DNA from: Ciceribacter thiooxidans
Lineage (GTDB): Bacteria; Pseudomonadota; Alphaproteobacteria; Rhizobiales; Rhizobiaceae
Reading direction: 5' to 3'
DNA length: 64,000 bases
NCBI RefSeq assembly: GCF_014126615.1
Contig: NZ_CP059897.1
Location: 744,001-808,000 of the forward strand
Of the stretch, positions 35,771 to 45,290 are shown one piece after another. The number at the start of each line of letters is the position of its first letter. Within the stretch, counting starts at the first letter, position 1. The notes under the pieces are model-generated. The model made no database searches and was not told where the DNA came from. It was given only the letters and a program-made list of their open reading frames with translations. Position numbers and translations under genes: made by a program.

Positions 35771-37321
35771 ATGAAACTCGGATCATTGGTTGCCATTACC
35801 GTCGCAGTGGTCTTGGCATTTGCCGCGCCGCTTGCAGCACAGGAAAGAGGCGGTGCGCTGAAAGTCGCGCTTTTTCCCGAACCGCCGACGGCTGTGGCCG
35901 GTCTGTCCGGCCTTGGCTCCGCCAGCATTGTTTCCAGCAAGATCTATGAGGCGCTCGTCAAGTTCGATTTCGAGCTGAAGCCGCAGCCTTGGCTAGCGAG
36001 TTCCTGGGAAAAGTCCGACGACGGGCTGATCTGGACCTTCAACCTCGTGGAAAACGCCAAATGGCATGACGGAAAACCGTTCACGGCCGCTGACGTCGTG
36101 GCCTCATACCAAGTGTTCTCAGTGGAGAATGATCGCCTGAAACTGGTCGCTGACAAGGTGAAGAAGGTCGAGGCGACGTCGAAGCACCAGGTGCGGTTTA
36201 CGCTTGAGGAGAGCATCCCATCCTTCATCTACATGCTGAACTACGGCAACCTGCCGATCATACCTGCTCACCTTTATGCGGGCGGAAATTTCCGGGAAAA
36301 TCCGGCCAATTCCACACCGATCGGAACGGGGGCGTTCTACATCAAGGAATGGAAGAAGGGCAGCTTCATCCATCTGGCCCGCTTCAACGACTACCGCGAC
36401 GGAACGAAACCCTATCTCGACGACCTCTACTTCGTGATCATTCCCGACGCTCAGGGCTGCGCGGTCGCCTTTGAGGAGGGCAGCGTGGATGTTGTTTCGG
36501 CATCCAATCTCGAAGGCTTCGACGTCTCGCGACTTGCAAGCCTGGATGGTGTCAAATCGACCACAAAGGGCTGGGAGATGCTGGCTCCGCACGCCTTCTT
36601 GTGGATCAACACGCAAAAGGTGCCCCTCGACGATGTCAAACTGCGCCAGGCGTTGAACTATGCACTGGACAAGAACTTCGTCCGCGATGTGGTTTTCAGC
36701 GGCCTTGCAACGCCGCCACGCGGTGCATTCGATTCGCGGACGCTCTTCTTCGATCCGTCCGTCAACGCGTACGAATTCGATGTTGAGAAAGCGAAGGCCC
36801 TCGTTGCCGCGTCGTCCTACAAGGGCGAAGTACTGAGGCTTAGCACCGCACCCGTCGGCTCCGCCTGGGCGCGCCTTGCCGAATATGAAGTGCAGGCTTG
36901 GAAGGAGATCGGCCTCAATGTCGAACTCGACACCAATGACGTGGGTGGCTATCTGAAAAAGCTCGGCGAGCGCACTTATGATCTCGGTAATATCTATCTC
37001 TACCAGTATGGTGACCCTGCGGTCGGTGTGACGCGAAACTTCTATTCGCGCAACGACGTTATCGGTTCGCCATGGAACAATGTTGGCCGCTATTCCAATC
37101 CCCGATTGGACGAGTTGCTCGCGAAAGCCGACGCCGTGGGTGACGCCGCCAATCGCTCCGCACTCTACGCCCAGGCCCAGAAGATCATTGCCGACGATGC
37201 CGTCCAGGTTTGGACGGCCGAGCTTCAGTTTCCCACGCTATACCGTGCAAGGGTCCGGGACCTGATCACCACAGCACTTGGTCTCAGCGACAGCTTCGAG
37301 AATGTCTGGATCGAAAAATAG
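35771..37321 (+). CDS. Dipeptide/oligopeptide type ABC transporter substrate-binding protein (SBP_bac_5)
   Basis: 516 residues from ATG 35771. Signal peptide ends near AAPLAA, followed by RGGALKVALFPEPP. The family motif WHDGKPFTAADVVASYQ is clear, and FNLVENAKWHDG precedes it. It binds the substrate in the periplasm for the permeases and ATPase encoded next. It starts 74 bp after the formamidase-like gene, in the same direction, so the import system and enzyme are probably linked. Confidence 0.9.
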   Translation: MKLGSLVAITVAVVLAFAAPLAAQERGGALKVALFPEPPTAVAGLSGLGSASIVSSKIYEALVKFDFELKPQPWLASSWEKSDDGLIWTFNLVENAKWHDGKPFTAADVVASYQVFSVENDRLKLVADKVKKVEATSKHQVRFTLEESIPSFIYMLNYGNLPIIPAHLYAGGNFRENPANSTPIGTGAFYIKEWKKGSFIHLARFNDYRDGTKPYLDDLYFVIIPDAQGCAVAFEEGSVDVVSASNLEGFDVSRLASLDGVKSTTKGWEMLAPHAFLWINTQKVPLDDVKLRQALNYALDKNFVRDVVFSGLATPPRGAFDSRTLFFDPSVNAYEFDVEKAKALVAASSYKGEVLRLSTAPVGSAWARLAEYEVQAWKEIGLNVELDTNDVGGYLKKLGERTYDLGNIYLYQYGDPAVGVTRNFYSRNDVIGSPWNNVGRYSNPRLDELLAKADAVGDAANRSALYAQAQKIIADDAVQVWTAELQFPTLYRARVRDLITTALGLSDSFENVWIEK

Positions 37322-37382
37322 GTGCCAGTTCGGCCGACCGGCGCGTCAGCCGGTCCGCCGGGTCGCGCCCGGAGTTGACGCC

Positions 37383-38351
37383 ATGCTCAGGACTGTCCTG
37401 TCCGAATTCGCCAAGCGCATTGTCGTGATCCTTGTCGTAATCACCGGAACGTTCCTGCTCGTCAGGGCGGCGCCAGGCGATCCAGCGGCCTTTATCGCCG
37501 GTGAGGCAGCTTCGGGTGATCCCGCATACATCGAGCACCTGCGTGCCCAGATGGGCCTTGATCAGCCGTTGCCTGTTCAGCTCGGCTATTATCTGAGGGA
37601 CGTCGCGAGCCTCGACTTGGGTAAGTCCTATCGCGAGGGTCGGCCCGTGTTCGACATGATCGCCGAACGTCTTCCCAATACACTCATCCTGGCGGGTGCG
37701 GCCTTTATCCTTGCGCTGTTCATGGGCACGGCGGCAGGTTTTGTCGCCGCCATCCACCGTGGCCGGTGGATCGATCGACTGATCGGCCTAGGCTCCGTTC
37801 TGTTCTTCTCCTCGCCGTACTACTGGGTCTCCCTCATGGCGATCCTGCTCTTTTCGGGCAAGCTGGGATGGTTCCCGTCGCATGGCACCGAGACGATCGG
37901 GGCGGGCTATACCGGGATCGCAGCAATTCTCGACTACCTGCATCACCTCGTCATGCCGGCCATGGCTTCGGCGCTGTTTACCATGGCTCTCTATACGCGC
38001 CTCGTTCGAGCATCGATGATCGATACAGCCAATGCCCTCTTTGTAAAGGCCGCACATGCCAGAGGCATGGCGCCGGCAAAGATCTGGTTTCGGCATGTGC
38101 TGCGCACCTCGTTGCTGCCGATCACGACGATGGCGGGCGTTCAGGCTGGACAGCTTGTCGCCGGAACGATCCTGACAGAGACGGTTTTTGCATGGCCTGG
38201 CATCGGCCGTCTGATGTACGACGCACTGGGTTCACGGGACTACAATGTCGTGATCGGGGTCTTCATCGTCACCTCGACAATCGTGATCCTGGCCAATCTT
38301 CTGGTCGACCTCCTCTACCGGTTTGTCGACCCGCGAACCCGCAGCGCCTGA
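37383..38351 (+). CDS. Dipeptide type ABC transporter permease (DppB-like)
   Basis: 322 residues from ATG 37383. Six membrane segments and the EAA-loop region VKAAHARGMAPAKIWFRHVL are visible, as is the early LVRAAPGDPA motif of DppB. It forms half of the channel with the next gene product. The start follows a 61-bp spacer after the binding-protein gene. Confidence 0.9.
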   Translation: MLRTVLSEFAKRIVVILVVITGTFLLVRAAPGDPAAFIAGEAASGDPAYIEHLRAQMGLDQPLPVQLGYYLRDVASLDLGKSYREGRPVFDMIAERLPNTLILAGAAFILALFMGTAAGFVAAIHRGRWIDRLIGLGSVLFFSSPYYWVSLMAILLFSGKLGWFPSHGTETIGAGYTGIAAILDYLHHLVMPAMASALFTMALYTRLVRASMIDTANALFVKAAHARGMAPAKIWFRHVLRTSLLPITTMAGVQAGQLVAGTILTETVFAWPGIGRLMYDALGSRDYNVVIGVFIVTSTIVILANLLVDLLYRFVDPRTRSA

Positions 38352-38362
38352 GGACCGAGCCG

Positions 38363-39202
38363 ATGCCGATCTGGAAATCACTTCTTTCACGGCTCGACGC
38401 CGTGCTTGCGCTCGCATTTTTGACTGCAATCGCTCTAGCGGCGCTGTCGGCGCCGATCGTTTTCCCCGACGGGCCTTGGCGCATGGTTGCTCGTCCCCTG
38501 ATTGCACCATTCACGGACATGACGCACCCGCTTGGAACCGATGCACTTGGGCGAGATCTAATGGCGTCGCTCATGTTTGGGGCGAGAACATCGCTGGCGA
38601 TTGGCCTCGTTTCGACTTGCGTGGCAATCGTCGTCGGCACGAGCATTGGGGCCGTTGCTGGTTTCGTTGGTGGTCGCGTCGACAGTGCCCTGATGCGCAG
38701 CACGGAGATGTTCCAGACCGTGCCCAGCTTTGCGCTTGCAATCTTGCTGGTCGCCATCTATGCGCCGTCGACTTTTTCCATCATGATCGCGATCAGCGTC
38801 GTCAGTTGGCCGCCCGTTGCCCGGTTGGCGCGTGCTGAGTTTCTCTCCATGCGCAGGCGCGAGTTCGTTCAGGCGGCCATGCTCTCCGGGCAATCGAGCC
38901 TCCGCGTCGCGTGGTCTCAGATACTCCCCAACATCCTGTCTTCACTGACCGTCATGGCAGCGCTGATGGTGTCGATGGCGATACTGTTCGAGAGTGCGCT
39001 GAGCTTCGTTGGTCTCGGGGACCCGAAGGTCGTCAGTTGGGGATATTTGATCAGTGCCGGGCGTGGTGTCATGTCGCAGAGCTGGTGGCTCACCTTCCTG
39101 CCAGGACTTGCGATCATGTCGACGATCGTCTCGATCACTACCCTGGGTGATGCGATTGGCGACAGCCAGGATCCGTATTTCGAGCGGAGGGAATCCAAAT
39201 GA
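38363..39202 (+). CDS. Dipeptide type ABC transporter permease (DppC-like)
   Basis: 279 residues from ATG 38363; the frame is open upstream but that is a shadow of the dppB-like gene. HPLGTDALGRDLMASLMFGA is the diagnostic DppC motif, and FVQAAMLSGQSSLRVAWSQ is the EAA loop that contacts the ATPase. It overlaps the start of the ATPase gene by 4 bp. Confidence 0.9.
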   Translation: MPIWKSLLSRLDAVLALAFLTAIALAALSAPIVFPDGPWRMVARPLIAPFTDMTHPLGTDALGRDLMASLMFGARTSLAIGLVSTCVAIVVGTSIGAVAGFVGGRVDSALMRSTEMFQTVPSFALAILLVAIYAPSTFSIMIAISVVSWPPVARLARAEFLSMRRREFVQAAMLSGQSSLRVAWSQILPNILSSLTVMAALMVSMAILFESALSFVGLGDPKVVSWGYLISAGRGVMSQSWWLTFLPGLAIMSTIVSITTLGDAIGDSQDPYFERRESK

Positions 39203-40821
39203 TGCCTGGTCTCGTCCTTGACGTTCGCGAACTCGTCGTAAGCCTCGGACAGCAAGAGACGCCCATTGTCGAAAATGTCAGCTTCTCTGTCGAGGCTGGG
39301 AAGACGGTTTGCCTTGTAGGTGAGAGTGGATCGGGCAAGTCGATGATCGCCAATGCGGTGCTTGGCCTTCTGCCGAGCACGCAATTGAGGATCACCGGAG
39401 GCGATATCAGATTCCGAGATGACAGCGTGCTCGGGCTGGCCAAGACCGCGATGCGTGACCTGCGTGGGAAGCGGATCAGCATGATCTTCCAGGATCCGAT
39501 GTCCGCGCTCAATCCGGTGAGAAAAATCCAGACGCAGTTCAACGAGGTGTTCTCGGCCCATCGCATCGAGCCGCAGGGTGGGCGCGACCTTCGCATGCGT
39601 GAACTGCTCGATATGGCGCATCTTCCGGACCCTCGCCGCATCCTCGATTCCTACCCGTTCGAGCTGTCCGGAGGTCAGCGCCAGCGCATCATGATCTCAA
39701 TGGCAATGGCGCTCAATCCGGATCTCCTGATCGCAGACGAGCCGACGACCGCACTCGACGTGACGACGCAAACGCAAATTCTTCACTTGATTGAAGAATT
39801 GCAGAGGAGTTTCTCGACGGCGGTCCTCTTCATCACCCATGATTTCGGTGTCGTCGCCGAAATTGCCGATGATGTCGTGGTCCTGCGCCAAGGCCGTATC
39901 GTCGAGCAGGGGAGGGTCGGGGATGTGCTCAAGGATCCCCGGCACGATTATACGAGGGCGCTCATCGGCGCGGTACCGGCGTGGAGGCCGCGATCCGGTG
40001 GGCTGCAAGCTGCGCCGATCATATCCGCGCGCGCTCTGCGCAAGACATTCAAAGGCCATTTCACCGCGCTCGACGATGTCTCGATTGAGCTCGCGGCCGG
40101 AGAGACCCTTGGTATCGTCGGTGAAAGCGGGTCGGGAAAATCGACCTTCGCGAAGTGTCTGATCGGTATGGAGGAGCCCGATTCCGGGGCAATTGCCGTC
40201 CATGGGACAGACATCGTGCCTCTTCCGCGGTCCCTGAAACGCCGATATCGGCATTGCATGCAGATGGTGTTTCAGGACCCCACGGCAGCCCTCAATCCGC
40301 GTCACACGATCGGTCGGACGCTCATGGATGTTGCCCGGGTGAACGGTTCCGCGCGAAGCGCAGAAAGGGACAGGGCTCTTTGTCTTCTCGACGACGTGCA
40401 GCTTGACCGCAGGTTTCTCGACCGGTTTCCCCACGAACTTTCGGGAGGCCAGCGCCAACGCGTCTGCATAGCCCGCGCCCTCGCTGCCAACCCAGAGGTA
40501 TTGATTGCTGACGAGGCTTTGTCGGCACTGGATGTATCCATGCAGCGGGAGATGCTGGACTTGTTCGACGACCTGAAGAAGAAACGTGGTCTGGCGATCC
40601 TCTTCATCACACACGATCTCAGAGTTGCTGCCGAGATCTGCGACAACGTTGTCGTGATGCAGAACGGCAAAGCCGTGGCTAAGGGTACACCCGTGGAGGT
40701 CATGATGGCGGGTCGGCATCCATATGTCGATGAACTTCTGACAGCGATACCGGGCCAAGACTGGTTTCCAGTCGGGTCGATTTCATCCGGTGATCCGCGG
40801 CCGGACCTTGTATGCACCTGA
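39199..40821 (+). CDS. Dipeptide type ABC transporter ATPase, fused double domain (DppD-DppF, GsiA-like)
   Basis: 540 residues from ATG 39199; a second ATG at 39202 is possible. Two complete ATPase domains in one chain: Walker [10 protein letters not shown] and signature [11 protein letters not shown], then [10 protein letters not shown] and [11 protein letters not shown]. Both Walker B boxes are intact ([20 protein letters not shown]; the second has Ala where Pro is usual). Such fusions, like GsiA, replace separate DppD and DppF. It completes the importer. Confidence 0.9.
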   Translation: MMPGLVLDVRELVVSLGQQETPIVENVSFSVEAGKTVCLVGESGSGKSMIANAVLGLLPSTQLRITGGDIRFRDDSVLGLAKTAMRDLRGKRISMIFQDPMSALNPVRKIQTQFNEVFSAHRIEPQGGRDLRMRELLDMAHLPDPRRILDSYPFELSGGQRQRIMISMAMALNPDLLIADEPTTALDVTTQTQILHLIEELQRSFSTAVLFITHDFGVVAEIADDVVVLRQGRIVEQGRVGDVLKDPRHDYTRALIGAVPAWRPRSGGLQAAPIISARALRKTFKGHFTALDDVSIELAAGETLGIVGESGSGKSTFAKCLIGMEEPDSGAIAVHGTDIVPLPRSLKRRYRHCMQMVFQDPTAALNPRHTIGRTLMDVARVNGSARSAERDRALCLLDDVQLDRRFLDRFPHELSGGQRQRVCIARALAANPEVLIADEALSALDVSMQREMLDLFDDLKKKRGLAILFITHDLRVAAEICDNVVVMQNGKAVAKGTPVEVMMAGRHPYVDELLTAIPGQDWFPVGSISSGDPRPDLVCT

Positions 40822-40969
40822 TGGTCGGTGTTGATCAGAGAGTTGCCTTTAACCGACAATCGGCGCTGTAGCCTGACACTCCGCAGCGCGCCAAAGGCCC
40901 GCAGACCAATCATTATTGTTCCGCCATCCAGGTAGGGCAAATCTGCAACAGATACGGGATCCTGACGAA

Positions 40970-42157
40970 ATGAACACCTCGTTTAGAAATTCGATTGCGG
41001 CGATGCTCCCTGACCTGATCGAGTGGCGACAAGATTTTCACCGCCATCCTGAGCTGATGTATGATTTACCGCGCACCGCGGGACTTGTGGCCGAGCGGCT
41101 TCGCTCATTCGGCTTCGATGAGGTGATCGAGGGGATCGGCAAAACCGGTATCCTCGGCATATTGCATGGCTCGAGCGGGCCGGCGGCATCGAAGGATAAG
41201 CGCGTCCTGTTCCGGGCGGACATGGATGCTCTTCCGATTGAAGAGGCCTCGGGTGCGGCGTATTCGTCCGCTGTTGCGGGACGGATGCATGCCTGCGGCC
41301 ATGATGGACACACCGCTATTCTGTTGGGCGCCGCAAGGTATCTCGCTGACACACGAACATTCGATGGGACACTCATCTTCTGTTTCCAGCCGGCGGAGGA
41401 AGGTCAGGCGGGCGCGCAAGCCATGATCGATGACGGCATGCTCGAGCGTTTCCCGGTCAAGGGAGCTTACGCGCTCCATAACTGGCCGGGGATGCCGGTC
41501 GGTGAATTCGGTGTCATGCGGGGTCCGGCGATGGCGTCGGCCGATGGCGTCTTCATCACCGTTCAGGGTGAGGGCGGACATGCTGCGCAGCCGCACACGA
41601 CGCGCGACCCGATCGTGGCTGCCGGCCACATCATCAGTGCCGTACAGACGATCGTCAGTCGCGTGGTGGATCCATTTGAACAGGCGGTGGTTTCTATCAC
41701 AGCGATCAACGGTGGCGACGCTTTCAACGTCATTCCCGACAAGGTGGAGATGAAGTGCGGATTCCGGTGTTTCTCGGAGAAGGTTGCGGCCACGATCGAA
41801 GAAGAGCTTTGGCGGATCTGCGAGAAGACCGGCGAAGCGCTCGGCGTCAAAGTGACAGTCTCGAGACCACCCCTCACGCCCTATCCTCCAACAATCAATC
41901 ACACGACGGAGACCGAGATCGCGCTCGACGCCATGCGCGCAGTGGCCGGTGCCGACAAGGTGAGGGACGATCTGAAACCAGTTATGGGCTCCGAAGATTT
42001 TGCCTTTATCTTGCGGCAGGTGCCGGGTGCTTATGTTCTTCTCGGTAACGGATGCTCCGCCGCTCTTCACAACCCCGGATACGACTTCGCCGATGATGCC
42101 ATTGGCTATGGAGTCGCGTATTGGAGCGAACTTGCAGCGAGGGTCTTGCCGAAGTGA
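40970..42157 (+). CDS. M20 family amidohydrolase (second), hippurate hydrolase-like
   Basis: 395 residues from ATG 40970; upstream frame lacks homology. GRMHACGHDGHTA, FQPAEEGQAGA, ALHNWPGMPVG, GGHAAQPH and MGSEDFAF are the canonical M20D motifs, with the His-Cys metal ligands, catalytic Glu of PAEE and the dimer-domain His. It hydrolyses N-acyl amino acids or related amides. Typical of peptide-importer operons: the imported acyl amide is cleaved by this enzyme. It is about 150 bp after the ATPase gene and ends the long co-directional run. Confidence 0.9.
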   Translation: MNTSFRNSIAAMLPDLIEWRQDFHRHPELMYDLPRTAGLVAERLRSFGFDEVIEGIGKTGILGILHGSSGPAASKDKRVLFRADMDALPIEEASGAAYSSAVAGRMHACGHDGHTAILLGAARYLADTRTFDGTLIFCFQPAEEGQAGAQAMIDDGMLERFPVKGAYALHNWPGMPVGEFGVMRGPAMASADGVFITVQGEGGHAAQPHTTRDPIVAAGHIISAVQTIVSRVVDPFEQAVVSITAINGGDAFNVIPDKVEMKCGFRCFSEKVAATIEEELWRICEKTGEALGVKVTVSRPPLTPYPPTINHTTETEIALDAMRAVAGADKVRDDLKPVMGSEDFAFILRQVPGAYVLLGNGCSAALHNPGYDFADDAIGYGVAYWSELAARVLPK

Positions 42158-42517
42158 TCCATGTCGACTGCTGTGTCGCATAGCAACTTTGGTCCCGGCT
42201 GCTATGATCTCGGCGCTTCAGATTGATTTGGCTATGAGTGATCTCGGCTTGCGGGGTTGTCGAAGCCCACGATCTGAGCGCATCGGCGCGGGTGCATGAG
42301 TCGGAACTCCTGGTCAATCACTCTTGTCGCTGCGCGATGAAGTCCGGCCCCAGGTCGGCCACGGTCGACGTGTAGGTGACCGCCGGGAGGCGTCGTCTCA
42401 AACCCACTGCGGAAGCTGCGAAATCCCCAAATCTCCCATATGCTTCCACCCTGGTCGCCGGTGCTGGCATGCAGGCCGCGGTCAGCGGGTCGAATACCTT
42501 GACCGCGGCAGCACATG
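42158..42517. other. Intergenic region without a recognisable gene
   Basis: 360 bp between the M20 gene and the ribB fragment. Short open frames on both strands show no family motif. It probably belongs to the decayed boundary of the catabolic region. Confidence 0.45.
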
Positions 42518-42997
42518 TCAGGCTGCGACGGCGGACGCCGGCGCGTCTTGCCGCTTCCGGTACCGGATCAACTCCTCGATGGTGATGATGGGAAGGTCGT
42601 GAAGGCGGCAGAACTCCAGAAGTTCCGGCAGCCGTGCCATGGTACCATCGTCATTCGCCACCTCGCAGATCACGCCGGAGGGTCGACGGCCCGTAAGACG
42701 CGCTAGATCGACGGCGGCCTCCGTGTGACCCGGACGGCCGAGCACGCCGCGGGGATGTGCCCTGAGGGGAAAGATGTGGCCCGGCCGGGCAAAGTCTGCC
42801 GGTGCCGACGTCTCGTCCATCAGCGCCCGCACGGTCGCGGCCCGGTCGGCGGCGGAGATTCCGGTGGTCGTGCCGTGAACATAGTCGACCGACACCATGA
42901 ATGCCGTCTTCAGGTATTCCGTGTTGTCGGGGACCATCAGCGGAATGTCGAGCGCGTCGAGGCGCTCGCCCTCCATAGCCACACTTGGCGAAGTCAC
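42518..42997 (-). pseudogene. ribB: Truncated 3,4-dihydroxy-2-butanone 4-phosphate synthase (ribB)
   Basis: 159 codons remain of a family usually about 200 residues or more. VAMEGERLDALDIPLMV, then YVHGTTTGISAADRAATVRA, RPGHIFPL and GHTEAAVDLARL are unmistakable RibB motifs. The N-terminal part with the DxExRENEGD acidic loop, which binds the catalytic magnesium and ribulose 5-phosphate, is missing; the frame starts abruptly just before MEGERL. The upstream 220 bp does not contain the lost part on either strand. It is most likely an inactive remnant of a duplicated riboflavin gene. Confidence 0.75.
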
Positions 42998-43217
42998 AAC
43001 GGAAACGCGCGGAAATTTGCAGGCACAACTGAATAGGGATTAGAACAAAAATTTCTCAGTGTGCTCGTCACCCGCGCCACAGGCTATGATCGCCTTGCGA
43101 CGATCATCTGCGGTCACGGCATTGTGACGTAGAGAAGTAGGTCCTAACGATGACGTGTTTGAGACCCCTCACCATGCCGCCTGCGAGTGGCCTCCGGAAA
43201 GAGCAAGACGTGCGTCG

Positions 43218-44387
43218 TCACTGGTTCATCATGAGCTGCGCGGTCCGGGCTGTGGTCACGGGACCGGATACAAGCCTCATGAACTTCTGGAAATCGACGG
43301 CCGGATGGCGAGATGCGTAGATCACGTCGCGGCTCTTAATCGGGAAATTCTGTCCGATGATGAGGCTGTCGGCAACCGACATGTCGAACCGATAGACGAT
43401 CGGGTACTTGCCTTCCTTGTTCGGCGCCATGCCCTTCGAGAGAAGGTCGTGGAACCGTTCGGGACCAAGCAGGTCCGAGACAATCTCCGGCTCTTCGTAA
43501 CGGAAGACGAAATAGCCTTTCGCGTCGATACGTTCGTCGCTTCCGCCTCCAGCCAGGGCGATCGCCTCGAGGAGGTTTACGTCGTTCGCACCGAACGGAA
43601 TACGTCCGTTCTTCCAGACTTCTCCGAGTGCAGTGAACGTGCGTGGATCCTGAGTGACGAATATCTGATCCTTCGGCTGTACGTAGATGTTTTCCGACGG
43701 ATTATCGACGATCGATTGCAGCAACGCGGTACCGGTCTTGTTGCCACGCGTAAGCGTCACATAGGATTCATAGGGTTGGGCAGCGGGACCGCCGGCCTTG
43801 GCGATCACCTCCATGATGGTCTCGCCCGAAAGCCCCAGCGGCACCATTGAAGGCTTGCCCACGGCGCCGGAGACGGTCACGTTTCGAGATGCAGTGCTGG
43901 CACTCGTCACGATCACGTCGGGCTCGACAGCCTTGTTGACAAGTGCACTCAGGACGGCCTGACGGGCCTGTTCCAATGTGCGGCCGGCAAAGACGACCTG
44001 CCCGACATAGGGGATCGCAGCCTTTCCGTCCGGTTGGACGACGATATCAATATTCGTCTGCTTGGAATCCGAGGTCGAAAACAGGCCGTCGGAGCCCGCC
44101 TCGAAGATCGTCACGCGCAGCTGGTCGCCGACGCCGATCACCGCGCTCTTCGCACCGCCACCGATGCCGAAACGTCGCTTGAGAAGGCCGACGGAAAAGT
44201 TCGCGACGGTCCTCGCAGTGCGTGCGTCCACGTCGACCACTTCGAACACTGCGGCGTTGGGCCGGTGCGACTCAGCGATGGATCTTCCGGATTGTGCATT
44301 TATGTCCGCTGCCAATGGACCTGCGCCGGGAAGAGCCTGACAACCTGCCAGGCCCGCACAAACAACCACCACAACAATACGTTTCAA
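43218..44387 (-). CDS. Polysaccharide export outer-membrane lipoprotein (Wza family)
   Basis: 389 residues from TTG 44387. This start gives LKRIVVVVVCAGLAGCQ, a lipoprotein signal with lipobox LAGC, and has GGGAG eight bases upstream; ATG 44435 in the same frame would add 16 unlikely residues. A Poly_export domain (VIGVGDQLRVTIFEAG) is followed by SLBB-type segments (VTVSGAVGKPSMVPL, FTALGEVWKNGRIPFG). Such proteins form an octameric channel for capsule or exopolysaccharide. No glycosyltransferase, Wzc or Wzx/Wzy gene lies beside it, so it is an isolated export gene. Confidence 0.85.
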   Translation of the reverse strand: MKRIVVVVVCAGLAGCQALPGAGPLAADINAQSGRSIAESHRPNAAVFEVVDVDARTARTVANFSVGLLKRRFGIGGGAKSAVIGVGDQLRVTIFEAGSDGLFSTSDSKQTNIDIVVQPDGKAAIPYVGQVVFAGRTLEQARQAVLSALVNKAVEPDVIVTSASTASRNVTVSGAVGKPSMVPLGLSGETIMEVIAKAGGPAAQPYESYVTLTRGNKTGTALLQSIVDNPSENIYVQPKDQIFVTQDPRTFTALGEVWKNGRIPFGANDVNLLEAIALAGGGSDERIDAKGYFVFRYEEPEIVSDLLGPERFHDLLSKGMAPNKEGKYPIVYRFDMSVADSLIIGQNFPIKSRDVIYASRHPAVDFQKFMRLVSGPVTTARTAQLMMNQ

Positions 44388-44820
44388 ACCAAAGTCTCCC
44401 GACAAAGACCACCCGAAGGCAGACTGCGTTCCCATAGCATAGGAAAATTCGCCATTTCCAGCCGGGAAGCACAAATAAGAATGCACAACTAACATTTTGT
44501 GAGCGGCCGTATCCTCAAAGCCTCTTGTCATTAGCGCTTTTTCCGATGAGTCGAAAACGCCCTTCGCCGACGCAATGATGATTGTGCCGGACTTCGAGTG
44601 CCCCACCCGAGTTCGAAAGTCGCGCTCAACCATGCGCGCAGCTCCGAAGTTCTGGATGTCTCCGACTGGGATGTAGCGGCCGAAGCCGTTACGAAACCGT
44701 GAAGACGACCCGCGCCCCTGTGTCTTCACGAGAATCGAAGCGGCAGTCTTCTCAGGTATTCGAGCTTCGAATCGAGGAGTTCACGCTGCGGCAGAGCCCG
44801 GCAACAAATCTCGTCGACGA
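44388..44820. other. Upstream region of the export lipoprotein gene, no separate gene
   Basis: 433 bp. The export-gene frame stays open upstream to 44729, but this part shows no family resemblance and lies before the good ribosome site. It must hold that gene's promoter. No convincing -35/-10 pair or repeat is visible. Confidence 0.4.
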
Positions 44821-45180
44821 CTATCTCGCCACGATTTGAGCTGATGCCGGCGGGGCTGCCGTCTTCTGATGGTGGTCCTGCCCGATCCACCACGTCCCGA
44901 GTGCATCAAGGAGAGGCACGAGGGTCGTTCCGGCGGGCGTCAGGTCGTATTCCACACGGAGCGGATACCCGTCGAACGCCGTTCGCTCGACGATACCCGC
45001 ATCTTCGAGCTTGCGCAGTTCCAGGGTGAGGATGCGGTGCGAGACAGTCGGATTGTCACGCCTCAGATCACTGAAACGCTTTGTGCCGTCCTTCAGGTAG
45101 TAAATGAGCAAGGTTGGCCAGCGTCCGCTCAGCACCTGCATCACTTCTTCGATCGGGCAGCGCGAAACAAGGTTCTTCAT
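44821..45180 (-). CDS. HxlR family transcriptional regulator
   Basis: 119 residues from ATG 45180. A winged helix-turn-helix with CPIEEVMQVLSGRWPTLLIY and FSDLRRDNPTVSHRILTLEL fits the family, whose members often use the conserved N-terminal Cys to sense electrophiles or aldehydes. It is divergent from a glutathione S-transferase gene with 110 bp between, so control of that gene is likely. Confidence 0.88.
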   Translation of the reverse strand: MKNLVSRCPIEEVMQVLSGRWPTLLIYYLKDGTKRFSDLRRDNPTVSHRILTLELRKLEDAGIVERTAFDGYPLRVEYDLTPAGTTLVPLLDALGTWWIGQDHHQKTAAPPASAQIVAR

Positions 45181-45212
45181 GTCGGGGCTCCGGCGTGGTG
45201 ACAAAAATGTGC

Positions 45213-45221
45213 GTAATTTAC
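45213..45221. promoter_or_regulatory. Candidate HxlR operator
   Basis: GTAATTTAC, a perfect 9-bp palindrome in the 110-bp space between the divergent hxlR-type and GST genes. Short GTA..TAC palindromes are typical for this family; assignment is positional. Confidence 0.4.
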
Positions 45222-45290
45222 ATGGGCAAGGGTAGGCCGTAGATCCACATTGCTGCGCAGCGTGATCAACAGAAATCACGGAGAAGAACG

